Origin: Hirschia sp.
GTDB lineage: Bacteria; Pseudomonadota; Alphaproteobacteria; Caulobacterales; Hyphomonadaceae
NCBI GenBank assembly: GCA_002709235.1
Contig: PAQI01000024.1
Coordinates: 83,581-147,580, forward strand
Reading direction: 5' to 3'
Length of the DNA: 64,000 nucleotides
Part shown: positions 36,092-45,031 of the stretch, piece by piece
Numbering within the stretch: position 1 is the stretch's first letter
How the letters are laid out: the number at the start of each line of letters is the position of its first letter
Position numbers and translations under genes: made by a program
Notes under the pieces: model-generated
Database searches by the model: none
Told to the model about the DNA's origin: nothing
The model's input: the letters and a program-made list of their open reading frames with translations, nothing else

Positions 36092-36691
36092 TCACAACTC
36101 TTCAGTTCCTAATCTTGATCGAAGCTTCTCGAAGGCAAGTCTGATTCGTGATTTTACTGTTCCAAGCGGCATATCGTACCGCTTTGCGATCTCACTTTGG
36201 CTGAGCCCTTCATAATAGGCGGCCCTGACAAGATCGGCCTGCTCTGCGGGCAGCTCAGACAAGGCGGCGCGCACACTTGTCTCGATCTGTGAAAGCGAAA
36301 CAAGCACATCGGGTTGCGCCAGCTCCGTCGGTTGGAGTGCGGGTTCATGCTCATCCAGGGCCGGTTTGTTATCCCGCCTTGCGATATCAATCCGTCGATT
36401 GCGTGCAATCCTGAAAATCCAGGTCCCAACAGACGCCTGACGGCGATCAAACTGTCTTGCCTTGCGCCAGACATTGACCATGACATCCTGTGACAGCTCC
36501 TCGGCCTGTGCATCCGAGCATCCCATGCGCAGGAGAAAGCTCTTCACGCGCGGAGTATAATAAGAAAATAGTTCGGCATAAGCTGTCCGATCAGCAAACG
36601 CGGCGACACGTTCCAGCAAAAGCGCGAATCGATCCCGCGTGGCAGCATCCAGCCCCTGCCCGGTCGCAGCCTGAACATGATTGTCTTTCAT
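36092..36691 (-). CDS. ECF RNA polymerase sigma factor (RpoE/ChrR-linked)
   Basis: About 199 residues from Met 36691. Sigma region 2: AELFSYYTPRVKSFLLRMGCSDAQAEELSQDVMVNVWRKARQF; FRIARNRRIDIARR (2.4-like); region 4: LPAEQADLVRAAYYEGLSQSEIAKRYDMPLGTVKSRIRLAFEKLR. Next to a ChrR-like gene, so probably of the ECF11/RpoE group. The frame is open about 68 residues upstream without sigma features. No clear ribosome site marks the start, so 36691, 36700 or 36715 are all possible. Confidence 0.85.
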   Translation of the reverse strand: MKDNHVQAATGQGLDAATRDRFALLLERVAAFADRTAYAELFSYYTPRVKSFLLRMGCSDAQAEELSQDVMVNVWRKARQFDRRQASVGTWIFRIARNRRIDIARRDNKPALDEHEPALQPTELAQPDVLVSLSQIETSVRAALSELPAEQADLVRAAYYEGLSQSEIAKRYDMPLGTVKSRIRLAFEKLRSRLGTEEL

Positions 36692-36750
36692 TCGTGTCAT
36701 GGGACGGTCACACATGGCTGCAATTACAGGACACCCGAAAAGCAGGGCCT

Positions 36751-36764
36751 GCCTAAAATTAGGC
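36751..36764. promoter_or_regulatory. 14-bp dyad upstream of sigma factor gene
   Basis: GCCTAA-AA-TTAGGC, a perfect 6-bp dyad about 60 bases upstream of the sigma-factor start and in the 243-base gap shared with the divergent IalB gene. Operator candidate; the binding protein is unknown. Confidence 0.35.
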
Positions 36765-36885
36765 AATCGGCAGCATTTGACCAGAGCAGGACAAGCGAAT
36801 GCCACCTTAGCACTGCTGTCTATTGGATATTTAAGTTTCGCCAAAGGGTCTTCATGGTTATTCCATTGTCTGGGGGGTGGGGTCA

Positions 36886-36909
36886 CCCATATCAATCCCC
36901 ATATCAGTC
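36886..36909 (+). repeat. Tandem 12-bp repeat in the ialB leader
   Basis: CCCATATCAATC directly followed by CCCATATCAGTC (one difference), 26-49 bases before the IalB-like start codon. The position fits an operator or a leader-RNA element. Confidence 0.4.
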
Positions 36910-36934
36910 CAAGGCGACAAGCGGAGACATCGTG

Positions 36935-37447
36935 ATGAAATCATCTGTCCAACGGCTATTTGCTGCGGCCCTGTTAGCGGGTTCGGCGTTTATTCCATTC
37001 AACGCCAGTGCCGATGCAAATGCAGTGGCCAGTATCAAGGACTGGAAAGTGTTCACCGAAGCGGTCGGCGGAGACACAATCTGCTTTGCCGTGACCGAGG
37101 CACGCGACAAGGCCCCGCGTGACGTAACGCATGGGCCCGTGCATTTTTATGTGTCGGCGTGGAAGTCAGGACGCTCCAAGGGCCAGCCATCGCTTCGGGT
37201 CGGATATGATCTGCGCGGCGACATGCCACCAGAAGTGGTCGTCTCCGGCAAGAGATGGCGCATGTATGCCGCTGGCGAGGAAGCCTTTCTGGAGGATCGC
37301 TTCGAAAAGGATGTGATCAATGCCCTCAAGCGCGGTAGTGAATTGCGGATTGAAGCCGTTTCAGACAAGAACACCCGCACAGCCTATCACTTCTCCCTAT
37401 CGGGCTCATCTGCCGCTATCGACCGGGCGCTGGAGTCCTGCAAATAG
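36935..37447 (+). CDS. Invasion-associated locus B (IalB)-like periplasmic protein
   Basis: 170 residues. Sec signal peptide (cleavage near NASADA), then an IalB domain: WKVFTEAVGGDTICFAVTEARDKAP, RDVTHGPVHFYVSAWK, and a Cys at residue 51 that can pair with the C-terminal CK. IalB proteins are named from Bartonella but are general envelope proteins in alphaproteobacteria. ATG 36935 has GGAGA upstream. Divergent from the sigma gene. Confidence 0.82.
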   Translation: MKSSVQRLFAAALLAGSAFIPFNASADANAVASIKDWKVFTEAVGGDTICFAVTEARDKAPRDVTHGPVHFYVSAWKSGRSKGQPSLRVGYDLRGDMPPEVVVSGKRWRMYAAGEEAFLEDRFEKDVINALKRGSELRIEAVSDKNTRTAYHFSLSGSSAAIDRALESCK

Positions 37448-37463
37448 GCGCGCTTAGTCGGAA

Positions 37464-39149
37464 TCAACTTGCTTTCAGCCGACCTATGAAATCCGTGGCG
37501 CGCTGTTGCACATTGGCTGCCTGATCACTCATCCGGGCGGTTTCTTCTGAAATGCGCTGAGACGCATCCTGAGTCGTCTTTGCGATTTCAGCGACCTGAG
37601 AAATGCTGTCGGATACCGTTCCAGCGGCCTGAGCTGCACCTTCAACACTGCCAGCGATTTCCCGCGTCGTGGCGCTCTGTTCTTCCATCGCAGAGGCGAT
37701 TGAAGAGGAAATTTCGTTCATCCGCCGAACCACGCTGTCGACCAGTTCGACAGACGTCACCACGCTGTTCGTTGACATGCGTACTTCATTGATCTGGCGC
37801 GCCACGTCCTCGGTCGCTCTCGCTGTCTGGGAGGCCAGGCTTTTGACCTCACTTGCAACAACAGCGAAACCACGTCCGGATTCACCCGCCCTTGCCGCCT
37901 CGATGGTAGCGTTCAGCGCCAGCAGATTTGTTTGCTCAGCAATGTCCGAGATCAGGCTGACCACAGATTCGATCCGTTCCACCACGCCTGTCAGGGCACC
38001 CAGTTGAGATGTCACAGCGGCGTTGGCGTCGGTTCCTTCCAATGCGACTTGGGCGGCCTTGTGCACCTGGCTGGCGATTTCAGCAATGGTCGCAGACATT
38101 TCCTCAGCTGCACCTGCAACCGCCGTGATGTTCTGACTGGAAACCTCGGTGGCACCCGTCACCTCGATCGCGCGGTGGCCTGTGATATTGGCACCTTCTG
38201 TGAGTTCTTCGGACATTGATTGCAGTGTCATGATTGCCGATGACATGGAGGAGATGGACCCCATCACATCCTGTTCGAAGCTGTTGGCGATGCGCTGCAT
38301 TGTCTCGCGTTTCTCGGCGTCAGCGCGGGCCTTCGATTCGGTTTGTTCAGCTTCAAGTTGGCGTGTTCGGGATAAGTTGATCTGGAAAACGGCGAGCGCA
38401 CGAGATAAATCACCAATTTCGTCACCGCGATCCGTTTCGGGGATCTCAACATCCAGTTCACCTTTGGATAGATCCTTCGTGAAGCCGCTGATCCGCGATA
38501 GCGGGCGCGAAACGATTCGGTGCATCATGAATCCCATGCCAATTGACGCCGCCAGCGTAGCCAGGACAGCGAAGATTGCGATGAGGAAGATCTGGTGGAG
38601 ACTGCCTTCGGCAAGGTTAGCGGCATCGGCCGTTCGCGTTGCAAGCCCACCGAGAAGTTCATTCAACGAGTTTGAAACAACGGTCAGGCGCCGACGGCCC
38701 TCGCCCTCACCTTCGCGAGCACGTGCAAGGTCGATCCCGTCGGGACGGTTCATCAGCGCGAACTGCTCGCCCATCCACTCATAAGAATAGGCCCGCCAGG
38801 CCTCATGTGTGGATTCCATGAGCGTTGTCAGTTCTGGCGCAATCTTCGAGATTTCACGGGTCGCCGCAATGAAACCCTGATCGAGATCGTCCCGAGCCTG
38901 TTCATAAGCTATCTGGGCGTCGGCATCAGAGGTCAGAAGGAAGCTGTCACCTTCGAAGGCGTGGCGATTGAGAGCTCTCTCCAGCCCGCCCAGAGTGTCA
39001 AGCGTACCTCGAAACGATGCGATATGTTCATTTTGTTGCTTGGCGGAGTTCACATTCATCAATGTCGCTGCGCCGGTCGTGGCGCAAATGGTTGCGATGA
39101 TGGCAAAGGCTCCAGACGATTTTTGCGTCACCGTAAGTTTGTTCAGCAT
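37464..39149 (-). CDS. Methyl-accepting chemotaxis protein with four-helix sensor
   Basis: 561 residues. TM1 about 10-32, a short helical periplasmic part (about 150 residues; CHASE3/4HB-like, with no Cache fold), TM2 about 188-208, HAMP about 210-262, and a signalling domain with [20 protein letters not shown] near 405-425. No NWETF end. Starts one base after the stop of the secreted Cache-like gene, so they are translated together. The receptor may read ligand through that partner; this is inference. Confidence 0.87.
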   Translation of the reverse strand: MLNKLTVTQKSSGAFAIIATICATTGAATLMNVNSAKQQNEHIASFRGTLDTLGGLERALNRHAFEGDSFLLTSDADAQIAYEQARDDLDQGFIAATREISKIAPELTTLMESTHEAWRAYSYEWMGEQFALMNRPDGIDLARAREGEGEGRRRLTVVSNSLNELLGGLATRTADAANLAEGSLHQIFLIAIFAVLATLAASIGMGFMMHRIVSRPLSRISGFTKDLSKGELDVEIPETDRGDEIGDLSRALAVFQINLSRTRQLEAEQTESKARADAEKRETMQRIANSFEQDVMGSISSMSSAIMTLQSMSEELTEGANITGHRAIEVTGATEVSSQNITAVAGAAEEMSATIAEIASQVHKAAQVALEGTDANAAVTSQLGALTGVVERIESVVSLISDIAEQTNLLALNATIEAARAGESGRGFAVVASEVKSLASQTARATEDVARQINEVRMSTNSVVTSVELVDSVVRRMNEISSSIASAMEEQSATTREIAGSVEGAAQAAGTVSDSISQVAEIAKTTQDASQRISEETARMSDQAANVQQRATDFIGRLKAS

Positions 39150-39150
39150 G

Positions 39151-39783
39151 TCAGGAAAGTCCCAAAGCGCGACGTCGTTGAAGTTCGGTCAGATTGATTT
39201 CAATAGTGCCGGACCCAACAGGTTCACCAGCACTGTCCAATGTAAGATTGACTTGTGCGACCCATATCCCGCGTTCTGAATTGTATTCAGCTTCGTCGAT
39301 GAAAACCACGCCGGCCCCGACATCAAATGTCTTCTGAACCTTGGCTTCATCGCCCTGCCAATAGTCGCTGGTGACAGTACTCTGCCCGACATTCAGGCCG
39401 TTGGCATCCATCACGAAGATTTCAGAATACAGACCACCTGACGCAGATTGAACCCGCAAGAGATAGGTGGATACCGGACTCCCAAGCGCTGTTGCAATCA
39501 AGGGCTGCGCACCATCGGCATCGCGCTCCTTGCGCCATTGTGCATCGAGCGACAGTATTTCTTCCTGGGAAATGCCGCTGCGGCGCTTGTTTGCCGCTTT
39601 CAGGGACAACGAAACGACTTCATTGCCAAGAAATGTCCGAATATCCTGAATGACCCGATCATTGATCAGAGCGATCGATGGTGTAGTGCTCTCCTGAGCG
39701 GCAGCTGTCACGGGTAACCCGATCACGGTGATCAGTGGAAGCGCGAGCAAGAGACGCCGCAAGCCGGTCCTGAAATGGTACAT
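39151..39783 (-). CDS. Secreted Cache/PDC-like sensor protein
   Basis: 210 residues. Sec signal peptide ([20 protein letters not shown]), then a single PDC/Cache-like module: a helix ([30 protein letters not shown]), [52 protein letters not shown], and [31 protein letters not shown] is the typical Cache ligand-loop pattern. No transmembrane or output domain. Sits between an outer-membrane porin and a chemoreceptor gene. ATG 39783 preferred to a TTG two codons upstream. Confidence 0.75.
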   Translation of the reverse strand: MYHFRTGLRRLLLALPLITVIGLPVTAAAQESTTPSIALINDRVIQDIRTFLGNEVVSLSLKAANKRRSGISQEEILSLDAQWRKERDADGAQPLIATALGSPVSTYLLRVQSASGGLYSEIFVMDANGLNVGQSTVTSDYWQGDEAKVQKTFDVGAGVVFIDEAEYNSERGIWVAQVNLTLDSAGEPVGSGTIEINLTELQRRRALGLS

Positions 39784-39802
39784 TGCCAATGACTCCCTCG
39801 TA

Positions 39803-40912
39803 TCAGCCGATTTCGAACTGCGCTCTTATCACGACGGCGTCAGCGGTTTCATTTCCGTAAATTGGGCTGTCTTCCAGCTCCGAATGTGAATAATTGAGCA
39901 TGATGCGAAGGTTATTATCGCGATACCATGTCCCACCGAGCACCACTGTATCCTGGCGACCGCCCTGAATGTTGGCATCATTCAAGTCAGCGACATCATA
40001 TCTGATGGACAATGCATAGGCACCGCCCGGACCGTCCACAACATCGCGCTTGAACAGTCCCGCCTTGTATTTGCGGTGACCGCCCCACATGTAGCTGGCG
40101 TCAAGGTAATAGGCCTGCATGATAGGGTCATCAGTGCAAAGCTGATCGCGACAATCGATGGTGGTGTAACCATATTCCGACTGGAATGACAGGCCGCCCA
40201 GCACATAGGCACCTTCCAGACCGAGAAAGATGTCACTGTCAGAAATGGCCGGCGTCTTGATTGTCTTTGGCGTGCTTGCAGCGAACGGCTTCTGGGAAAA
40301 GCTGAAGGGCGCATCTTCCGCGCCGGTCTTGCGATACCGCGTCGATATCCCCAGGTGCAATACGCTGTCCTTGCCGCTTGGCTGCACGGAATATGTCACC
40401 CGGCCGGACGCTGAGAGGACATCCTGATCTCCGGTGTCATTGGCATCTGGCCCGAACAATCCTGCAGAAAAATTGAACGCCCCCTTGCTACGAAACGCAC
40501 CCACACCGAGCGAACGACCAATGCCATTGATCTTGGCGACCGATGACGCCTCTGTGAATGTGGTTGAATACAGCGACGAGCTCTGCTCCAGTCCGTTCAT
40601 GACCTTGAAATTGCCGACGCGCAGATTGGTGTCGCCGGAAAATTCGAAGAAAAGATCCTTTATACTGACGGAATCGCCTGCAAAATCGACATTGCTCTTG
40701 AATGTTAGATTGTCCTTGCTTCCATTCAGGTCGACACGAAAAACGCGTAGATTGACACCATTTACGAGCTCCTCACCATCTATGGCTGCGTTTTCATAGT
40801 CCATGAACGCATGTGCGCCGACCGAGATGTCGACTTCTTCAGCCTGTGCGAGACCGGCGCTCAAGCCGGTAAGCAATCCGAGCACTGCAAATTTTTGTGT
40901 GACGTTTGTCAT
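39803..40912 (-). CDS. Outer-membrane porin, OprO/OprP-like
   Basis: 369 residues. Sec signal (cleavage after AQA), then a beta-barrel of about 16 amphipathic strands with a C-terminal Phe-rich end (VVIRAQFEIG); FKSNVDFAGDSVSIKDLFFEFSGDTNLRVGNFK is the family opening of the phosphate-selective/OprO-P group. Selectivity is unknown. Transcribed with the Cache protein and chemoreceptor, spacing 19 bases to the first. Its upstream gap is AT-rich and carries a CtrA-type box. Confidence 0.83.
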   Translation of the reverse strand: MTNVTQKFAVLGLLTGLSAGLAQAEEVDISVGAHAFMDYENAAIDGEELVNGVNLRVFRVDLNGSKDNLTFKSNVDFAGDSVSIKDLFFEFSGDTNLRVGNFKVMNGLEQSSSLYSTTFTEASSVAKINGIGRSLGVGAFRSKGAFNFSAGLFGPDANDTGDQDVLSASGRVTYSVQPSGKDSVLHLGISTRYRKTGAEDAPFSFSQKPFAASTPKTIKTPAISDSDIFLGLEGAYVLGGLSFQSEYGYTTIDCRDQLCTDDPIMQAYYLDASYMWGGHRKYKAGLFKRDVVDGPGGAYALSIRYDVADLNDANIQGGRQDTVVLGGTWYRDNNLRIMLNYSHSELEDSPIYGNETADAVVIRAQFEIG

Positions 40913-41061
40913 GTCTACCTCTGATAGGGGAGGATCAATTTCCTACCGTGAGTAGCAGGAGCTTGTTTAAGCACATGTTAAAAATTCAAACTTTAATATT
41001 AATAAACTATAGATAATTTGAAAATATGGACGCGCTCAATTACGTATATTTAAGTACAGAT

Positions 41062-41076
41062 TTAATTTTTACTTAA
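41062..41076. promoter_or_regulatory. Perfect CtrA-type box TTAA-N7-TTAA
   Basis: TTAA at 41062-41065, seven bases, TTAA at 41073-41076, in a 266-base AT-rich gap between the divergent porin operon and rlmN. Matches the CtrA consensus exactly, but the local AT content raises the chance of a random match. Nothing else is recognisable in this gap. Confidence 0.35.
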
Positions 41077-41178
41077 TCATACTTCAACTTGCTTTCTTCA
41101 ATCGATTGTGAGCAGTGACACGTCCCAGTCAGCAATCCTGCGTGACGTCACATGCATCTCGCGTTATAAGCTTGACCC

Positions 41179-42351
41179 ATGTCCACAGAACTCGATCTTT
41201 CTCGTCGGTCGGCCAGCGCCGCTCCTGCAACACCTGTAAACCTTGCCGGTCTCGGCATTGAGCGCCTGCGCACGCGCCTGGCGGAAATCGGCATTGAACC
41301 ACGCAAGGTGAAGATGCGCGCCAATCAGGTCTCACGCTGGATCTATCATTACGGCGTGACAAATTTCGATGAGATGACCGATATCGCCAAGGACATGCGC
41401 GCTAAACTGGCCGCCGATCATGTGCTGGAGCGCCCGCAGATCGTCGAGCACAAGGTGTCTGTGGACGGCACCCAGAAATGGTTGACGCGCTATGGGCCGA
41501 ATGTGGAAGGCGAAAGCGTCTATATTCCCGACGTCGGCAAGTCCGGTGCACTATGTGTGTCGTCGCAGGTCGGTTGCACGCTGAACTGCACCTTCTGCCA
41601 TACGGGAACGCAAAAGCTGGTGCGCAATCTGACGGCTCAGGAAATTGTCAGCCAGGTGCTTATTGCGCGCGATGCGCTGGGCGAATGGCCGACCTCCAAT
41701 GAAGACCGCAAGCTCACCAATATCGTGTTCATGGGCATGGGTGAGCCGCTCTACAACCTGGACAATGTGGTGGAAGCCATCGACACGCTGAACGATCCTG
41801 AAGGCCTGTCCATTGGTCGTCGCCGGATTACAGTCTCAACGGCGGGTGTGGCTCCGAAGATCCCGGAACTGGGAGCGCGCACCAATGCCATGCTGGCAAT
41901 TTCGCTGCATGCGGTACGTGACGACCTGCGCAATGAGATTGTGCCGATCAACAAGAAATATGACCTCAAAACCCTGTTCGAAGCGATCCGCGCCTATCCG
42001 GAAATCGGCAATTCGCGCCGCGTGACCTTTGAATATGTGATGCTCAAGGGTGTGAATGACAGCATGGCCGAAGCGCGTGATCTTGTGCGCCTGCTCAAGG
42101 GTGTCCCGGCCAAGATCAATTTGATCCCGTTCAACCCCTGGCCGGGCTCGCCCTATAAATGTTCCGACTGGGAGACCATCGAGACATTCGCGGAAGTGCT
42201 CAACCGGGCAGGCTATGCCTCCCCCATCCGCACCCCACGCGGGCGCGATATCTTCGCCGCGTGCGGTCAACTGCGCAGCGAGAGCGTGAAAGAACGCGCA
42301 AGCGACAAGCTGAAAGCACGGTTGGCGCAGAGCGAGTCGGCAGCGGAATAG
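41179..42351 (+). CDS. rlmN: 23S rRNA/tRNA (adenine-C2)-methyltransferase RlmN
   Basis: Radical SAM enzyme that methylates A2503 of 23S rRNA and A37 of some tRNAs. 390 residues. Cluster motif C133-x3-C137-x2-C140 (GCTLNCTFC), Gly-rich GMGEPL, and the catalytic Cys region (IFAACGQL) near the C-terminus. N-terminal helical domain includes [17 protein letters not shown]. Single gene. Confidence 0.95.
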   Translation: MSTELDLSRRSASAAPATPVNLAGLGIERLRTRLAEIGIEPRKVKMRANQVSRWIYHYGVTNFDEMTDIAKDMRAKLAADHVLERPQIVEHKVSVDGTQKWLTRYGPNVEGESVYIPDVGKSGALCVSSQVGCTLNCTFCHTGTQKLVRNLTAQEIVSQVLIARDALGEWPTSNEDRKLTNIVFMGMGEPLYNLDNVVEAIDTLNDPEGLSIGRRRITVSTAGVAPKIPELGARTNAMLAISLHAVRDDLRNEIVPINKKYDLKTLFEAIRAYPEIGNSRRVTFEYVMLKGVNDSMAEARDLVRLLKGVPAKINLIPFNPWPGSPYKCSDWETIETFAEVLNRAGYASPIRTPRGRDIFAACGQLRSESVKERASDKLKARLAQSESAAE

Positions 42352-42379
42352 TCAGCGACGCTAGTATGAGGGGGAATCG

Positions 42380-43303
42380 ATGGTCAAAGGCGTTTTTACG
42401 CACAGTTCTGAATCAAGATACAATGACCAGCCTGAGCTTCGCTATCACTTTCCTCAGAGATATCTGAAAGCCGCCAATGCCTGCGTGGACGATTGGATAG
42501 TATACTATAGTCCTAAGCGAAACTTGGGTCGTGGTACCCTCGGTTATGAAGCAATAGCAAAGCTATCTGACATCAGCAAAGACGTCGAAGACCCTGATAT
42601 GTTTTATGCAAACATAGCTCCAGGCTCTTTCCTGCCATTTGAATCCTTCGTTCCATATAAAGATGAAAGGGTAGGTTATTTGGAAAGCGGCCTCAACAAA
42701 GAAGATGGGTCTGTAAATAAAGGAAAAATGGGCTGGTCTATACGAAGCGTATCTGATTTGGATTTCTTTCGAATAGTCGCCCGGGGCTTTCCCGAAGAAG
42801 CGGCAATCCTTCCAAGAGCCGATAATGTCGACTCTGGTCGCTTTCCGACCGTCGGTTTCAAAGAAGAACAAGCTCCATTTGTATTTGAAACAGAACGTAC
42901 ACGCATCGAGCAAACCATCACACGTCCCGTGCGGGATCGAGTTTTCAGAAGTCGTGTTCTCGATGCGTATGATAGCCGTTGCGCGCTTTCAGGTTTCAAA
43001 TTCATCAATGGGGGTGGACGTGCAGAAGCGGAGGCCGCGCATATCAAACCAGTTCAAGATAATGGACCGGACGCCGTTCAGAACGGAATCGCTCTGTCAG
43101 GCACGGTCCACTGGATGTTCGACAGAGGGCTAATTGGGCTGAGGGACAATCTTGAAATCCTCGTTTCAAGACAAGTGAACAACCCCAATGAGATCTGGCA
43201 GTTATTCAATGAAGACAAAAAGGCAAGAGCTCCGGCTGACCCCAGTTTAAGGCCCCATCCAAGCTACCTGGCCTGGCACAGAGAAAACTGCTTCAAACAT
43301 TGA
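42380..43303 (+). CDS. HNH endonuclease with an N-terminal reader-like domain
   Basis: 307 residues. C-terminal HNH: DSRCALSG, AHIKP (His221), NGIALS (Asn235), HWMFDRG (His244), in the HNH_2-like layout of restriction-type nucleases. Residues 1-100 (ELRYHFPQRYLK, DDWIVYYSPKR, MFYANIAPGSFLPF) look like a PUA/EVE-type fold that may read modified bases; that is inference. Strong ribosome site GAGGGGGAA. The gene is about 42% GC in the two 60-base rows I counted against about 57% in rlmN, so it was probably acquired. Confidence 0.8.
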   Translation: MVKGVFTHSSESRYNDQPELRYHFPQRYLKAANACVDDWIVYYSPKRNLGRGTLGYEAIAKLSDISKDVEDPDMFYANIAPGSFLPFESFVPYKDERVGYLESGLNKEDGSVNKGKMGWSIRSVSDLDFFRIVARGFPEEAAILPRADNVDSGRFPTVGFKEEQAPFVFETERTRIEQTITRPVRDRVFRSRVLDAYDSRCALSGFKFINGGGRAEAEAAHIKPVQDNGPDAVQNGIALSGTVHWMFDRGLIGLRDNLEILVSRQVNNPNEIWQLFNEDKKARAPADPSLRPHPSYLAWHRENCFKH

Positions 43304-43370
43304 ACAGTCACAATTTCATTCACCAGTCTCACTCATACGCCTACTGGCAAAAATGTCGGGAGAGTTCAAC

Positions 43371-44075
43371 ATGACATCGCCGCGTTTTGTCCGCCTGACG
43401 GGTCTCGTCTATCTTACGCTCGCCATTATTGGTGGATTTGCCTTTTTCACGGTTTCCGAAACGCTTTATTTTCGTGGCGATGCATCCGCTACCGCGATGG
43501 CTATTACTGCCAATGAGAGCCTGTTTCGATGGGGCATAGCGGCATACTGGATCATTCTGGGCATTGATGTGCTGTTGGCCTGGATGCTTTTTCGGGTCTT
43601 TCGGGACCATGCGCCGGACCTGGCAATATTGGCCGCCTGGTTTCGCCTGGCCTATGTGGCAATTCACGGGGCGGCGATCCTGGAACTGACCAAAATCCTC
43701 GCTTTACTGGACGGTGCCATGGCCAGCCAGTCACCAACACTGCGTACAGATTTAATCCAGCACTATATGCAAGCGCATCTGGATGGCTTCCTGTTGTCGC
43801 TGATCATATTCGGGCTGCACCTGAACATGATGGGCTGGATCATCATCAGGACACGCCCCCTGCCCGCAATCATTGGTGGATTGGTGATGCTGGCCGGGAG
43901 CGCCTATATCATTGACGGCATGGCCTTCATCCTTCTGGAAGACTACGCCGCCTTTTATGCCGCAACGCAAATATGGATCGCCATCATCGCGACTGTCGGG
44001 GAAGTTTCATTCCTGTTGTGGCTGCTTGTACGCGGCATTCGAGCACCCATAGGGCGGGTTGAAGCCAAAGGCTGA
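43371..44075 (+). CDS. DUF4386 multi-pass membrane protein
   Basis: 234 residues, about six transmembrane helices. Opening RFVRLTGLVYLTLAIIGGFA and the later LDGFLLSLIIFGLHLNMMGWIII match DUF4386. Function unknown. ATG 43371 follows GGGAGAG; an in-frame ATG 18 bases upstream is less well placed. Sits after the acquired HNH gene, with normal base composition. Confidence 0.78.
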   Translation: MTSPRFVRLTGLVYLTLAIIGGFAFFTVSETLYFRGDASATAMAITANESLFRWGIAAYWIILGIDVLLAWMLFRVFRDHAPDLAILAAWFRLAYVAIHGAAILELTKILALLDGAMASQSPTLRTDLIQHYMQAHLDGFLLSLIIFGLHLNMMGWIIIRTRPLPAIIGGLVMLAGSAYIIDGMAFILLEDYAAFYAATQIWIAIIATVGEVSFLLWLLVRGIRAPIGRVEAKG

Positions 44076-44112
44076 TACCCGCCGATGTCGCCACATCGCC
44101 TTTCCCGAGATT

Positions 44113-44214
44113 GGGAGAGGGGCAAGGGGTGAGGGTAGAGCTCTTTTCGCCACCACCGCTTGTTGGGAAACATTTCACCCTCATCCCTGACCCTTCTCCC
44201 TCAAGGGAGAAGGG
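44113..44214. repeat. REP-like inverted repeat element
   Basis: A block at 44113-44136 is the approximate complement of 44176-44200 (both rich in GGGAGA/TCTCCC), and a perfect 10-bp hairpin with a TCAA loop lies at 44191-44214. Highly similar palindromic units recur between genes in many proteobacterial genomes. It fills most of the 214-base gap between DUF4386 and DUF2200. Confidence 0.7.
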
Positions 44215-44289
44215 GTTCGTTCCGCAGCGCATTTCATTTTGCGTGATGTCATTCTATGATGTCCCGGCAATCATAGCTGAAGTACACCC

Positions 44290-44646
44290 ATGACTCACCG
44301 CATCTATTCCATGCGTTTTGGTGGCGTTTATGACGCCTATATCGCCAAGGCTGAGCGCAAGGGGCGCACCAGGGCCGAAGTGGATGAGATTCTGGCCTGG
44401 CTGACGGGATATGGTGCCGAACAACTCGCCGCGATCCATGAGGGCGACACAACAGTCGAGGCTTTCTTCGATCAGGCCCCCACCATGAATCCGAACCGCG
44501 AACTGATCAAGGGCGTCGTCTGCGGCGTGCGGGTAGAAAATGTCGAAGAGCCGCTCATGCGGGAGATCCGCTATCTCGACAAGCTCATCGATGAACTGGC
44601 CAAGGGCAAGGCCATGGAAAAGATCCTGCGCGCATCTGCTTTGTGA
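44290..44646 (+). CDS. DUF2200 protein
   Basis: 118 residues. DUF2200 opening [39 protein letters not shown] and the later [21 protein letters not shown] are diagnostic. Small soluble cytoplasmic protein; function unknown. Often found as a single gene. Its last 60 bases overlap a broken gene on the other strand. Confidence 0.88.
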   Translation: MTHRIYSMRFGGVYDAYIAKAERKGRTRAEVDEILAWLTGYGAEQLAAIHEGDTTVEAFFDQAPTMNPNRELIKGVVCGVRVENVEEPLMREIRYLDKLIDELAKGKAMEKILRASAL

Positions 44647-45030
44647 AACGATTGTGCGATGCTTTCACCTTGAAGACAGTGCCCAACCGATACGACTGGT
44701 CCTTGAATGCGCCGACGGAATTTGGGCGGTTGAAGCCGGAAAAGAGCTGCGCACCGAGCCGGTCATCCGGGCTCAGCGGCGCAGTGATTTCCGTACGTGC
44801 CGCAAGCGCAAGACCACGAGCCTGCCGCGCCATCGGGCCGACCATCCATGCTGGACATGCAGGCGATAGCGTTCCCGGTTGGCATCAAGGTCGAAGGCGG
44901 CGCGCATATCCAACACGGTCACGCCCGGGTTGATGTCAGGCGAAAGCACCCTGCCGGTTGATTGTGCCTGTGCTGCCCCGCAGAGGACCGCAAAGCCCAG
45001 TAACCCGGCCGTCAGGTGAATCCTCGTCAT
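44585..45030 (-). pseudogene. Frameshifted barrel-like secreted protein remnant
   Basis: Met 45030 starts a good Sec signal (LTAGLLGFAVLCGAAQAQ) and a strand-rich stretch (FDLDANRERYRLHVQHGW). Near 44845 the sense moves to the next frame (LALAARTEITAPLSPDDRLGAQLFSGF...YRLGTVFKVKA), which runs into the DUF2200 gene and stops without a usual end. One indel in a GGATGG tract explains the shift. Starts one base after the PLA2-like stop. A sequencing error is possible. Confidence 0.55.
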
Positions 45031-45031
45031 G

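Noticed and set aside
36677-36934. N-terminal extension of the IalB frame into the sigma gene
   Set aside because: Overlaps the divergent sigma gene; the signal peptide begins at Met 36935 after GGAGA.
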